Source: Candidatus Methanophagales archaeon (lineage in GTDB: Archaea > Halobacteriota > Syntropharchaeia > Alkanophagales > Methanospirareceae). From it: a stretch of 35,600 nt of DNA. Below, piece after piece: positions 15,801 through 27,300 of the stretch; the first letter of the stretch is position 1; each line of letters starts with the position of its first letter. The position numbers and the translations under genes are program-made. The stretch lies in contig JAUWNY010000003.1 of NCBI GenBank assembly GCA_030612405.1, forward strand, positions 1 through 35,600, in the 5' to 3' direction. Under the pieces are notes generated by a model. It was not told the DNA's origin and searched no databases. It was given only the letters and a program-made list of their open reading frames with translations.

Positions 15801-18075
15801 AAGTGGTGATGGACAATTTAACGACCCTCATGGCATAGCCGTAGATGCGGATGGCTATGTATATGTAGCTGATACCGATAATCATAGGGTGCAGAAGTTT
15901 ACCTCCTCTGGAGGATTTGTAACCAAATGGGGTAGCTATGGAAGTGGTGATGGACAATTTAAATATCCCGAAGGCGTAGCTGTGAGTGCGGATGGCTGTG
16001 TATATGTATCTGATTCCAGTAATCATAGAGTGCAGAAGTTTACTTCATCGGGAACATTTGTAACCAACTGGGGTAGCGAGGGCACCGGTGATGGACAATT
16101 TGACTATCCGTGGGGCATAGCTGTGGATGCGTATGGCTATGTATATGTAACTGAACGTAGCTTAAGCAATCATAGGGTGCAGAAGTTTACTTCATCAGGA
16201 ACATTTGTAACCAAATGGGGTAGCTATGGAAGTGGTGATGGACAATTTACATATCCCGAAGGCGTAGCTGTGAGTGCGGATGGCTGTGTATATGTAGTTG
16301 ACCGTTACAATCGTAGGGTGCAGAAGTTTACATCATCGGGAGCATTTGTAACCAAATGGGGTAGCTATGGAAGTGGTGATGGACAATTTGACTATTCGTC
16401 TGGCGTAGCTGTGGATGCGGATGGGTATGTATATGTAATTGACGCTCTTAATCGTAGGGTGCAGAAGTTTACTTCATCAGGAACATTTGTAACCAAATGG
16501 GGTAGCTATGGAAGTGGTGATGGACAATTTGACTATCCACGTGGCATAGCTGTGGATGCGGATGGCTATGTATATGTAACTGACGAGTATGATCATAGGG
16601 CGCAGAAGTTTGTACGCAGCGGGCTTAATCAAATCGCATACGACGATAACAGCGGTTCAGGTTCATACTCAAAAATAACGGAAACGCTCAATCCAGGCAC
16701 ATACAATGTCAAAGTAAAAGAAAAGAATGGTATTACGGCGGACAGTTACAATATCAAACTTCTTGTCGGAACAAGTCCGTACGCATCCTTTACCTATACG
16801 CCATCGCTTGGACTGACAACAGGAAATATTACGTTCAATGCAAGCGATTCCTACGACCCGGAGGGTAGTATCAGTTCGTATTCGTGGGACTTTAACGCAT
16901 CAGACGGTATTCAAGAAGATGCAACGGGTGTGGAGGTTACGCATCAGTACACCACTGCTGGAAACTATACGGTAACGCTAACGGTGACAGGCACGAGCGG
17001 AACGGACACGGTAAGTAAAAACGTTACGGTGAAGGCGCCGCCGGTTGCTAATTTCTCGTACTCGGGTTCCGGTACTGAAATAAGTTTCACAGATACGTCA
17101 ACTGACCCAGACGGTGGTGAGATTATAGGCTGGTACTGGGATTTTGAGGATGGAACAACAAACGGCACACAGAACCCTACGCATGTGTTCGAGCAGGGCG
17201 AGATGGATTATGTGGTAACGTTGGTAGTGATGGATAACGACAGTTTGGTGAGCAGGACAATAATGGCGGTTCATGCGGGCTCGGGTCCGGTGAACGAGCC
17301 ACCGGATGCTGACTTTACGTATTCGATTATACCGCTTGAGAATGATACGTTTCAGGTTCAGTTCAACAGCACGTCCACGGATACCGATGGCAGCGTAACA
17401 GGCTGGCTGTGGGAGTTCGGTGACGGTACTCTGAGCTTGTTGGAGAATGTGACGCATAATTATACTTCCGCAGGCACGTACACGGTAAACCTGACGGTTA
17501 CGGATGACGATGGTGCGACAGATAGCATGTCAAAGGTTACAAATGTATCTGCTTCCGTCATCTATGTCAATACAAGCGGGTGGTGGTATGAGGGTGAACC
17601 GTTTAACCCAAGTTCTACGCCAATACAAGATGCGGTAAACAACGCAAGTGCGGGCTGCTGTAATATCACCGTAAAAGATGGCATTTATAGCGAAAACGTA
17701 AACGTGAATAAAAGATTAGTGATTCAGTCTGAGAATGGTTCAGCTAACTGCATTATTAACGCAGCAAATCCAAACGACCATGTCTTCGAAGTGACCACAG
17801 ATTATGTGAACATATCAGGATTCACGGTTAAAGATGCAACTGGTTTGAATAAGACGGGAATCTATCTTTACAACGCAGACCATTGCATTATATCAAATAA
17901 CATCGCAGCAAACAACTACTATGGCATCGAACTGATAGGGCACAAATGCACCGTGAAGGACAATATCGTCCAGAACAACACGGAATATGGAATATACGTA
18001 CTCGGGAACTACAACAAGATATACTACAATGTCCTAAAATACAACGGTGATTATGGAATAAAGGTGGGTATATAA
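12883..18075 (+). CDS. Large secreted subtilisin-like (S8) protease with PPC, NHL, PKD and beta-helix domains
   Basis: Signal peptide; propeptide YVPGEFIVQFKPG; VVVAVLDSGV, HGTHVAGTIA, GTSMATAHVAG; PPC-like domains; six NHL repeats; three PKD domains (WDF.DG); C-terminal NosD-like beta-helix. Confidence 0.9.
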   Translation: MNKRTILALSAVVFVAVALVGFVAMAGYQQWVSDHGIEENNTTLATPGEDDLLERPEASDEQSEANRSVAIEEMIANDTGTNTQDNQSEIIVGKPFYHAPTAEYVPGEFIVQFKPGVREDAINMINSKYGVSVKSTLPSGIRPIGPKVLNVPADKTVEEMVEIYSNLSEVEYAEPNSIGQLFMVPNDPFYDPYQWHLDNDDYGGINMESAWDTSTGNGVVVAVLDSGVAYENYGPYCQAPDLAGTTFVQGYDFVNDDAHPNDDNTHGTHVAGTIAQTTNNDYGVAGVAFDCSIMPIKVANDTRLWTAKDFYNGTHYAVDHGADIICFAGGRNTSHSLVKDAVEYAYNNGVTVIAAAGEEGYPPQYPAAYDDYVIAVGATRYDETRAYYSPTGSYLDLVAPGGDLNVDQNGDENKDGVVQQTFPEGGDPCDFNFTLYQGTSMATAHVAGVAALAVATGVTGPDNVRDILQRSAEDKGAPGWDEEYGWGIVDARLSIPRPTTTIGFSSYADSDYWYHIYGFEVYGIGASITLRVSKADKILSVHEVLIGIWRIKVDKPLSHSAPVTVDAGLVELKIEEWGLVPYGSYEYAHAATVHFHCWPFDDTDWTFLDVYGSGFTKIFDWEFSDGISEAEKNAAMTAFERGEIPQRLYSFILNGHAGTNDIYEPDDDWHELTEDTIGIGETQTHSLLPAVETDWLRFSLPEESAVTMGIRSHSYALRVELYDSAQNYKVGMTGVTQDVTTEVLQPGTYYVKITSAAGDDPVDQYEFFVYVPEPPADWTDARHLADIEAEVCVHDTDEILPPADTDWYNFTLLAAFDVEIEIRGDENRDAEMWLYDSSGVAAGTSIAYDDNSGEGLLPKITAQSLESDTYYFKLNSKDDKSLQYSIVLKAATPGQLGDSYEDDDTYDKARLITDGELQTHSFYPAGDLDWVTFTLDSAAEVTVETSGPGDADTEMWLYNLENYVFVTKWGSEGSGDGQFNDPHGIAVDADGYVYVADTDNHRVQKFTSSGGFVTKWGSYGSGDGQFKYPEGVAVSADGCVYVSDSSNHRVQKFTSSGTFVTNWGSEGTGDGQFDYPWGIAVDAYGYVYVTERSLSNHRVQKFTSSGTFVTKWGSYGSGDGQFTYPEGVAVSADGCVYVVDRYNRRVQKFTSSGAFVTKWGSYGSGDGQFDYSSGVAVDADGYVYVIDALNRRVQKFTSSGTFVTKWGSYGSGDGQFDYPRGIAVDADGYVYVTDEYDHRAQKFVRSGLNQIAYDDNSGSGSYSKITETLNPGTYNVKVKEKNGITADSYNIKLLVGTSPYASFTYTPSLGLTTGNITFNASDSYDPEGSISSYSWDFNASDGIQEDATGVEVTHQYTTAGNYTVTLTVTGTSGTDTVSKNVTVKAPPVANFSYSGSGTEISFTDTSTDPDGGEIIGWYWDFEDGTTNGTQNPTHVFEQGEMDYVVTLVVMDNDSLVSRTIMAVHAGSGPVNEPPDADFTYSIIPLENDTFQVQFNSTSTDTDGSVTGWLWEFGDGTLSLLENVTHNYTSAGTYTVNLTVTDDDGATDSMSKVTNVSASVIYVNTSGWWYEGEPFNPSSTPIQDAVNNASAGCCNITVKDGIYSENVNVNKRLVIQSENGSANCIINAANPNDHVFEVTTDYVNISGFTVKDATGLNKTGIYLYNADHCIISNNIAANNYYGIELIGHKCTVKDNIVQNNTEYGIYVLGNYNKIYYNVLKYNGDYGIKVGI
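15775..16614 (+). repeat. Six tandem NHL repeats (about 126-141 nt units)
   Basis: FVTKWGSYGSGDGQFxYPxGVAVDADGYVYVxDxxNHRVQKFTSSG x6; the DNA string ACCAAATGGGGTAGCTATGGAAGTGGTGATGGACAATTT recurs four times. Confidence 0.9.
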
Positions 18076-18364
18076 CAGTTTTGGAGATACTGCATACCAC
18101 ATTGATGGCTAAGAGAATTTAGCTCCTTTTAATAACCACAGATTACACAGATTCTCACACAAACTTTCTTTCACAAAGAAAGTTTGATCAAAGAAACAAC
18201 TATTTTTTATTTTCCGTAAACGCTTTTTCTAAAAGGGTTTATTAGTAAAGGTTTTTGCGAAGCAAAAAAGTTTTTTGTAAAAAAGAAAAAGTGTTGTGTC
18301 CCTCTCGTGAAATCTCGTGGTTTTTTATTGACTTTTGCACTTTGCACTTTTCATTTTTCATTGA

Positions 18365-21300
18365 TTAAACTTTCTTTTCCAAAGAAAGTTTATTGTTTTG
18401 CCTCCTCCTCTCGTGCAAATACCCAACCCCAACGAGAGCCCCAGCCGCGGCAAGCATCACTAAACGAAGCAACCACGCAACCAATGAGAACTCACCTCTT
18501 CCTCCTCCTTCCTCTTCACTCCACGCTGCTGTGCCTTTCATCAACCGCCCGGTAATCGTCTCACCTCCTGTTCCACCCACAGCACCTCCTGCTCCACCCG
18601 TTGTCCCTCCTCCGCCACTTCCACTTCCACTTCCTTCACCACTGCCTGTTCCCTCTCCCTCGCCATCACCATCTCCGTCTCCGCTTAGACGTCCCCAACT
18701 TGGTTTAACCTCGACTGTTACCGTCTTGTTAATAATCTCGTTATTCTCCTCTCCATTGCTTTTCCCTTGCTTACCACGACCATGTTTATTTATCAACTCC
18801 TTCACACTATCCCTCGTGTCCACCTTAACCGTGACATTGTGCTGGACAGTGGTTTCCACAAGTTGTGCTTTCTTTGTGAAAGTCAAAGTTTTACTACCGG
18901 GTTGTTGTTGATATCCTACAGCACCTTCTATTTCGTCAATGGTTTCGTTATACTCCTCTCCATCAATAGATACGCTCACGTTAAAATCTTTCGCCTTGCT
19001 CAGTCCCCAATTGTTTATATCTATGGGTATCTCATACGGGTTCCCTACTGTCGCTTTCAATTGTGTTTCTACATACGGCTCGAGATCTGGCCACCACGTT
19101 ACATTCAAAATTGCGTTTGTCAAGAAGAAATAACTGCCTCTGCTCTGTATCGCTGCCCAATTATTCGCTTCCACATCCACATATTCCCCCCGTTCACCCC
19201 GTTCTTCATCCCATATCAGAGCTATATCTCCTGCTGTATGATACTTCCAGAAATGACCTTCGCCACTTTGTTCAAATATCGGTTCTCCTACCCTCTCGTT
19301 ATTAAATAGAAGAAGATCACAGAAAGGATCTCCATAATAATCATCAATTGGAGGATAATACTGATATTGTGATAAAACAGTTATCAAAGTTGCATTCGCC
19401 AATTGCGGGTCCTCTACACCTTTAAATTCAACTATGCTTGTGCATTCATCATATTCAAAGCCCGTAGGCCATGCATTATTCTTTGCCATTATTATGTCGC
19501 CCCCTTCTCCGGTATAATACTCCGTTAATAAACCATCGCCATCATTATAAGCTACAAAAAGCCCCATTCCTGCTACACCATACAAAAAATCTACTCCTGT
19601 TCCGTTAAATGATGCTCTCGCCTCCAAGCTATCATTTGCACCAGTGGTATTGAGGATGCTTTGAGGAATATCATACGCGTATGTCGCATAAGTATAATTA
19701 TCTCGAGTTGCATCAGGAAACTCTTCACTTATCGGCGATACAGAGCTACCAACTGATTCCGGCGGATGCTCGCTAACAATAAATTCCATATCGTCGACTT
19801 CTGGAAGTTTTCCGAGGAAATAATTAGCGTGATCAGGGTCTTCTTCTCGACCCCATAGGTAAAGATACAAACGAGCATAAACAGGTGTCGCACCAACTGG
19901 AATCCTGTTCTCGAAAGTAGTTTGATAACTTCCGCTGGCATTGTAGGTTCGTTGGGGTCCGCTGGCATCGAAATATACTCCACCATCTACCGTCCCTGGA
20001 GGAAGAAGTACAGTAAGCGTTTTTGTCGCCTTATAGTTTGGCTCTGCTACTTTCACTAAGGTTGGAGGTAGTCTATTATTATCCTCACCGTCTTTCTTCC
20101 ATGTTTCATTAACAACATTATCAGGAATGTCCACCGTAGCACTCACGTTATAAAATCCTCTCTGTGGCATTGCCCAGTTGAAGAGTTCCACTGGCTCTTC
20201 TTCACCTCCCGGAAGGCATGTAACCTTCGTAGAGGAGACTGTCACGTTTGACACGTTTATTGCAACACTGAAGTTCTTAGCACCAACTTTACCTGCATTC
20301 TCTACCATTATCTTCACTGTAAGGTTCTCCCTCACAACAAGTTTATCCCATGCTACTTTGTTTCCATTTTTAAAATAGAATATCATATATTTTGGTGTCA
20401 AATCCGGTCCTATCGTTTCAGGATTTGGCTCATGCTCATTATTCCCCTCATTCAATTCCTCTACTCTGCCTCTTGGATGCTTTGAATCTGTAGGGTCCAC
20501 AATCACCGTCACATTATAAATCCTGTTTGGGTCAAGTATTTCATAAGGATACTTCTGAAATGTCCAATTTATCGAACTGTTTGGACCTAACGATGGAATC
20601 GTCTCATCCCACGTTTCATTCCCGCTCGTGCTGTTCAATATCAATCTCACATCGAAATCAGTAGCAGGCCGATTACCTTCATTCTTTATAACCGCTCCCA
20701 CTTTGCAGTTGCAATCGCCCGCAGGTTCAGTATATATCTCACCCACACTCAAGTCCGGACCCGCTGTTACTGGATACTCGTTGTTGCCTTCCTTTATCTC
20801 CTCTATCTCACCCCACGAATACTCCTGCTTCGAATCCGCAACCACGGTGAAATTACATGTTTTATTTTCTAATCCCAATGTTCGAAGCTCGCTTTCATTT
20901 ATATCAAATGTAACATTCCGCTCCTCACCACCGTATATCGTCTGATTTTCGTCAATCCGCTTCGATTCCTCATACACTACGGTATCATTGTTCCATGGTC
21001 TTACCTCAAGCGAGACATTGAAATCATATACCGGATACACTATCCCCTCATCTTCACTCAGTGTCTTATCATTCGCTATTGTTGCTGTAACGGTTTTTAA
21101 CTGCCCTCCATCGGTATAATCCAGGTTCATCGCTTTCGGTATCAAATCCGCATAAATCAATGCCGTCCCGGTGTTGTTATCTTCTCGCTGCTCTATCACA
21201 CCACCATAAAGATGCTCAACATCAGGTGGGTCAACCGATACGTTTAAATTCATCAGCCTCTCGTATTTCCCACCCTCTAATAACGTGATGTTCGTGCTAT

Positions 21301-24300
21301 CACTCGCATTCAGCTCCTCTATCATCCTTATAGCCTCATCCTTCCACCATAACTCCTTCACATCGTAAAACGCATTCGCATAATCTATTATCGTTGTGTT
21401 ACCATCCACCCAGGGTGTGCATACGTATCCTGTTTCTTCGTTACGGTATGTTTTTACCCTATTGCCTTCTCCATCCTGGATGTCTATATAAGAATTCACA
21501 CCTGTGGTATCGAGCGAATTGAAACAGATGCGTATTTTTGATGCACCCTCCTTACTATATACATTACCACATCCGTATCCGTCAATGTAAAAATTCGCAT
21601 TTGTATACTCTATGCTTATGGTGTCACCATCCCACCATGATGTCCACACATTCTCCTTTTTCTTGCCCGCGTATGTCTCTACATGATGCAGTTTCCCATC
21701 TTCATCTATACCCCTTATCTCTATGTATGAATTTGCACCCGCGGTATCAAGGGAAGCGAAATGAACTCTTATCTTTGATGCTCCTTTCATCGTTATAACA
21801 ATGGGTGGTTCCGAAGCATTGGAGATGTTCAAACTGCCCGTTTTCAATGTCCGATATTCATGTTTAATCATCTCAAGACTGACATTGAAATTCTCTGATG
21901 CATTCTTAACTCCTTCATTCGCTATTTCCACCGATGCATTCGTATCTTCACGGGTGGGTGAATGGAACTTCAGGACGGTGAGGTCTGGATAGTTCAACCG
22001 GATTTCCCTCTCCATATCATTATTGCTCTCGTTCTTCTCCCGTATTTCGCCCAGCGGGTCTACTATCGCCTTCACCACATATTCCGGATTGCCATCAACG
22101 CTTATGTTCGCCCACGTGGCGTTCACAGGTTTGCTTTCGCCAGGGGCAAGCGACAATTCAGTATGATTTAGCAGTTTTATGTATTTTATTCGTTTCACAT
22201 TCACGGTTTCTTCTCCTACGGGTATGCTTCTCTCTCCTAAGGAAATGTTCCAGTCGTTTGGTGGAGCAGAGGAGATATTATCTCTTATCACTTCCATCCA
22301 CAAATCCACCGAGAAGTTCGCAGTTGCAGTTCCGCTGTTACGCACAACCGCAGTAATCGTCACGTTGTCGCCATGACCAGGATGCCAGGGGTCCTGTCCC
22401 GGAGCCGGATTCTGAACACTGTAATTTAAATCTACAATTCCCAGCTCTTTCGTTGCATTTACGCTCAATGTGCGAACATAAGTGTTGTTCGTTTCGTTTA
22501 TCTCGCTTGTTTCATCATACGGGTCTATTGTAACGGTGATGTTATGTGTTCCGGTAGACGCGTTCCATAACGCAGGGATATTCTTTGACTCGCCGCACAG
22601 GTCTGTAATATTCCCTGACTCATCCCACGCAACACTCGCATTCAATGTGACATCGGTCTCACGGAACTCCTTCATAGTGGTATATCCACGGAGATTGAAA
22701 TTCGTGTTTATTGTGTAAATGTAAGCGGTATCCCCGGGACAGAGATTTTTATTTACTATTGATAACAAACTCTCAGTCGGTCCTAATTTATGGTATTCCC
22801 AGGTATCTCCATTAGAAACATTTACTTCTTTGTTAACGTTAGCCCACAATATCTCTACACCAGTTTTATTAAAAACGTGTATCTCCGGAAGAGGCAGCTT
22901 ACCTATATCAAAAGCTATCGAACTGAAATTTAGCTTTATCGCATCCACTCCCGGGCGATATATTATTGTCAAGTTCTTGTGAGAATCTAATAAAGTTTCA
23001 CCCGGCGATACCGGTAGATATGACAGATTATCAGATAGGCGCAAAAATCCGGGCAAACTGTTATTTAAATAAAATTTGTGAATGCGTGTTTCGGTTTCAT
23101 AATCCACGAACCGCACTTTTGTCGTGCCATTTCTGTAAACCTTTGCTGTGCCATTCCGGCATGATAAATTTATACTCTTATTTGATAATTTCTCTGCTAT
23201 CTCTTTCAATCCTATATTGGTTACGTTTGCGGTTATATTTATCTTCTCAACGTCAGAAATGTTTTCTGTTTCCGGAATTACTTCCGTAACGGTGAAATCC
23301 ATCGTTGGCAGTACCTGCATCTCTCTTGTCACGATATTATCGCTCTTGTTGTCCACATCCTCTGGCACTTTGCCCCCAGGGTCGATGAGCAGAAAGACCG
23401 AGTGATTGCCTGCTGTTACGTTTCGCACGGTTATTGAAACATCTGTTGAAGAATTGGTGTTCAACGTTAGATTCTCATCACGGGTTAGATTAGATTTATA
23501 AACCGGATAAAAGGAGATATCATACGGAAATAGCTCATTAACCTCATATCTTTTTATCTTTACTGTATCCCCGGGAACATGAACCCAGCATGTTTCGTCA
23601 GTTCTCGCTACTTCCGTATCATTTTTATCATATACCGTAAGCACCTGGTGCCAGGTCACATGACCGTATGCGTCTTTTTCCAAAAGTGTCTTATTATGCG
23701 TGTCTATGTAGACATATATGGAGATGGCATTGCCATAGGATATGGTATTGTTTGTTTTAAGACCGAAGAATGAATTCTGTAACTGATTATTTATTGTAAC
23801 TGGTGGATATGTATCCGCAGGCTTATAATCAAACAGCAATGCGACACTGAAATTCGTTGCGTTCACTTCTCCTGAATTGTTTATCACTGCGCTGATGTTC
23901 ACATTGTCCTCATCGTAAGGTTGCGCGGGGTCAAACAGTATTGTTCCGGTAAGTCCGTGAAGCCCTTCGGATTTCCAGGTTGCGTTTCCACTGACTTCCG
24001 CACCGTGAACATATATCTCCATCGCCGCTATGTTGTTCGTCTCGTTCGTCTCGTCTATTTCATTCCCGTAATCCACCTCCGCCTTCAGCACATGCTTGCC
24101 CACTGTTGCAGTCCAATTCGCAGTCTCGTTGAGCAACTCATCATCATCAATGAGCATCCGCACACTGAAATTCTCCGTTTCATTCACGCCTATATTCGTG
24201 ATATTTGCAACTATTCTCACGGTGTCATTATCTCTTACGGTATCATTTTCTCCTATTTGCGTGCCGTTTAACCATAATCCTATATCTTTGACTGAGAGGT

Positions 24301-27300
24301 CCGGAGTATTATTGTTCACCGTTATGTATCTTGCAAAAGTGTTATTCAATTCGTTATATTCCTGAATTTTATTTTCAGGGTCTATCGTAGCAACGATAAG
24401 GCGTTCACCAACCGTTGGTGCAGTCCAGTTATCAAAAATAGGAATAATCTTTTCCTCTGTTCTGTTAACCGACAGGTTATAAATGGTGTTAGTTGCGTCT
24501 TCGCTCGGCTCCAGATAATAAACCTTGCTCACCCGTGCCGAAGCATTGCCCATCGCCTCTATCGTGACATCATTGCCAATTATCCATGGCGTCCATCCGT
24601 GGAAATTCTCATAATAACTTAACTCATCCTTGAATATCACACCGCTACCTCCTATCACTTCTATCTGATTGCTACTGCCATTGCGAATAGAGACCTTACC
24701 CATGTCTATGTCCGTATCCAGATATAGACGCATAGCAGTTGCATTTTCCCTTTTTATCTGTGCCTTATCCTGGCCGGGATGTAAAGAACCATATACTCTG
24801 CTGTCCGTGTTCTCAATGTGCCTGTTCGCACAGTCATAGACGACCAGAGAGACATTTGTGGCATTCTTATCTCCATAGTTCGCAACACCAACGCTAATAT
24901 TCATGTTCACGCTCTCGTTTATCTCCTTCTTATCAGGTTCAGGTTCAAAAGTAATATTTGTGATGGTCAGTTCTGGCGCATTCACGTGTATCGGCTGGAT
25001 ATACGTGTTGTTCGATTCGTTGAGTTCATCTATGTTATTCTCGGGGTCCGCAACCACGATTATAGTATGATTGCCACCGATTCGCACATCGTCAAAATCC
25101 CACACGTACCATGTAATCTCTGCATACCCTGTTCCGTTACCAGCCGCGAAATCCACACTGTCGTTCCCTATCTCATGCACATTATCAACCCTGTCAACGT
25201 AGAAACTCACATCTGTTTCGCCACCCCGATTCGCAAGGTTTGTTATGTTCAGCGTAGCGTTCACTGTTACGTTGATGCCAGATGTTAAATGAGCCGCATC
25301 AAGCGTTTCATTATTCATAGCGAACGACAAATTCTGGATGGAGAAGTAGAAGTCGCGAGCGCGTTTCACATGCACATCCTTCTCCTTTAAATTGTTATTC
25401 GTTTTCTCCTCGTATTTTTTGTTGTTTAGCGAATTGATTTTTACTTCTATTGTGTAATCCTGTCGCCCTCGTCTGCTTGCATTTAATGTCCAATTCACGG
25501 GGAGAACATCTTCATATTCGCTTGCATTAAGACCGTTAATAAATATTGGTTTGGTTTCAACAATCACTTTGTTACCAACAGTATTGATGTAGTATTCTGT
25601 TAAGTTTACCCAGAACTCTGTGGCATTCTTCAACCCTAAATTCTCTATTACCGCGGTGATGTTCACCTCGTCTCCGTCAAAGTATGTGTTATTAACCTCC
25701 AAATCAGTTACCGCAAGGTCTGTCCCATATAAATATGTTTCATTTGTCGCCACTTCATCCTCCACATTCGCAATGAGCGTGTGATTCTCTCCAATCAGGC
25801 TCCTCTCAATGGTTGTATAACTGGTGCCTACCAGATCGTTATAACTTACTTTTAGTGGTAAACTCGCATTCCACGTTGCGTTATATGATGCGTTGCTGTT
25901 AGCAGGTAATGTAAAAGTTTCATTACCCAGTTGAACCTGATATTTATCTATTAAAAACCCAAAAGTGCAGTGCTTAATCTTTTGTTTAGCTTTTACTTCT
26001 ATGGTCTTCCCCACTGTCCATTCAGTCCATACATCTTCCCAACGCCTCTCAGTGCAGATACCATTTGCGTTATGGACCTTACAATCACCACAGGGACTGT
26101 CGAAATTAATCTCGGACACTTTTATTGGTTGTCCTTTTGCCACATCTATGCTCTTAACAATAAAATTCACGAGCTTGGCATCGACATAAGCATTTATGCT
26201 TACGGATGGATTTCTACTTACATCTATATCTATATATTTTAAATGAACTCTTATCGGTAGATCCTCAGGTTGAGATATTAGACAATCCCAATCGTAAGTT
26301 GCATACTGCTTACCACGAATACCCAAATTTTTCGCCACATAGAACCCCACGGTGCTGTTCACCGTTTCATTCCCCTTATTCTCTATCACTGCTGTTACAT
26401 TAACCTTATTCTCAATTACTGGCTTTGAGGGGTCGAGCGTGAGGTTTGTAATGTGCAACTGTGGAGAGAGGACATGCAATACGCAGCTCTTCACATTGTT
26501 CCCGGCTTTAGCAGGGTCTTTGAGGATGATGGATTCACCTATTTTCGTGAGGTCACAGGGCCATTCCGCTACTTTGTTATCAGGGTCAACCACCACATAT
26601 ATAAGATGGTCTCCGCCGGTTATGTTCGCTCTCCACGTAATGGGAACACTTTTATTTTTATCCGATTCCACATCCACATGTCCAGTTCTTCCAATTTCAA
26701 TATATCTCTCGTCCTTAGAACCAACAAAATCGGTGCTGTTCACATAAAAACTTACGTTCACACTACCGTCTTTCAAGCCTAAATTGGCTATTGTCGCATT
26801 TATCGTCACATTCCCGCCTTCTTTTATATACACTGGAGAAACTCTCACATCTTCTACTGCAAAGTCATACTCCGGCTTCACCGATATGTTTTCAAACAGC
26901 TTATTATTCGTCTCGTTATTATCCGTATTATCAAAAGGAATGCTTATGGTTATCGTGTGCTTGCCAAACTCTCCGGGAGCCCATGTCACGTTGATGTCCT
27001 TGCTCTCACTGCTGTTCAGACGCGGAATGGTCTTGCTGAAGAATACAGTACCGCTTGTGTTACCTTCACCGAGCCCATCGCTGAGCATTACAGTAAAGTT
27101 GGAGGCATCACGTGCACCAAGGTTCGCTATTGTCACTGTTATGGTCTCATTCTTATCACGATAGCAACGCCTGCCACCGAACTGCCCACAGGGTATTTCT
27201 AAACTCAGGACTGCTAAATCGGTGCCGTTAACGAATATCTCTTGGGGCGGTAACGTGTTGTTTGTTTCGTTAAGCTCGACAAATACATTGTCCGGGTCTA

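Noticed and set aside
15775-16614. Regular ~126-nt tandem repeats considered as a CRISPR or satellite
   Set aside because: They are in frame and translate to canonical NHL repeats; no short repeat/unique spacer pattern.
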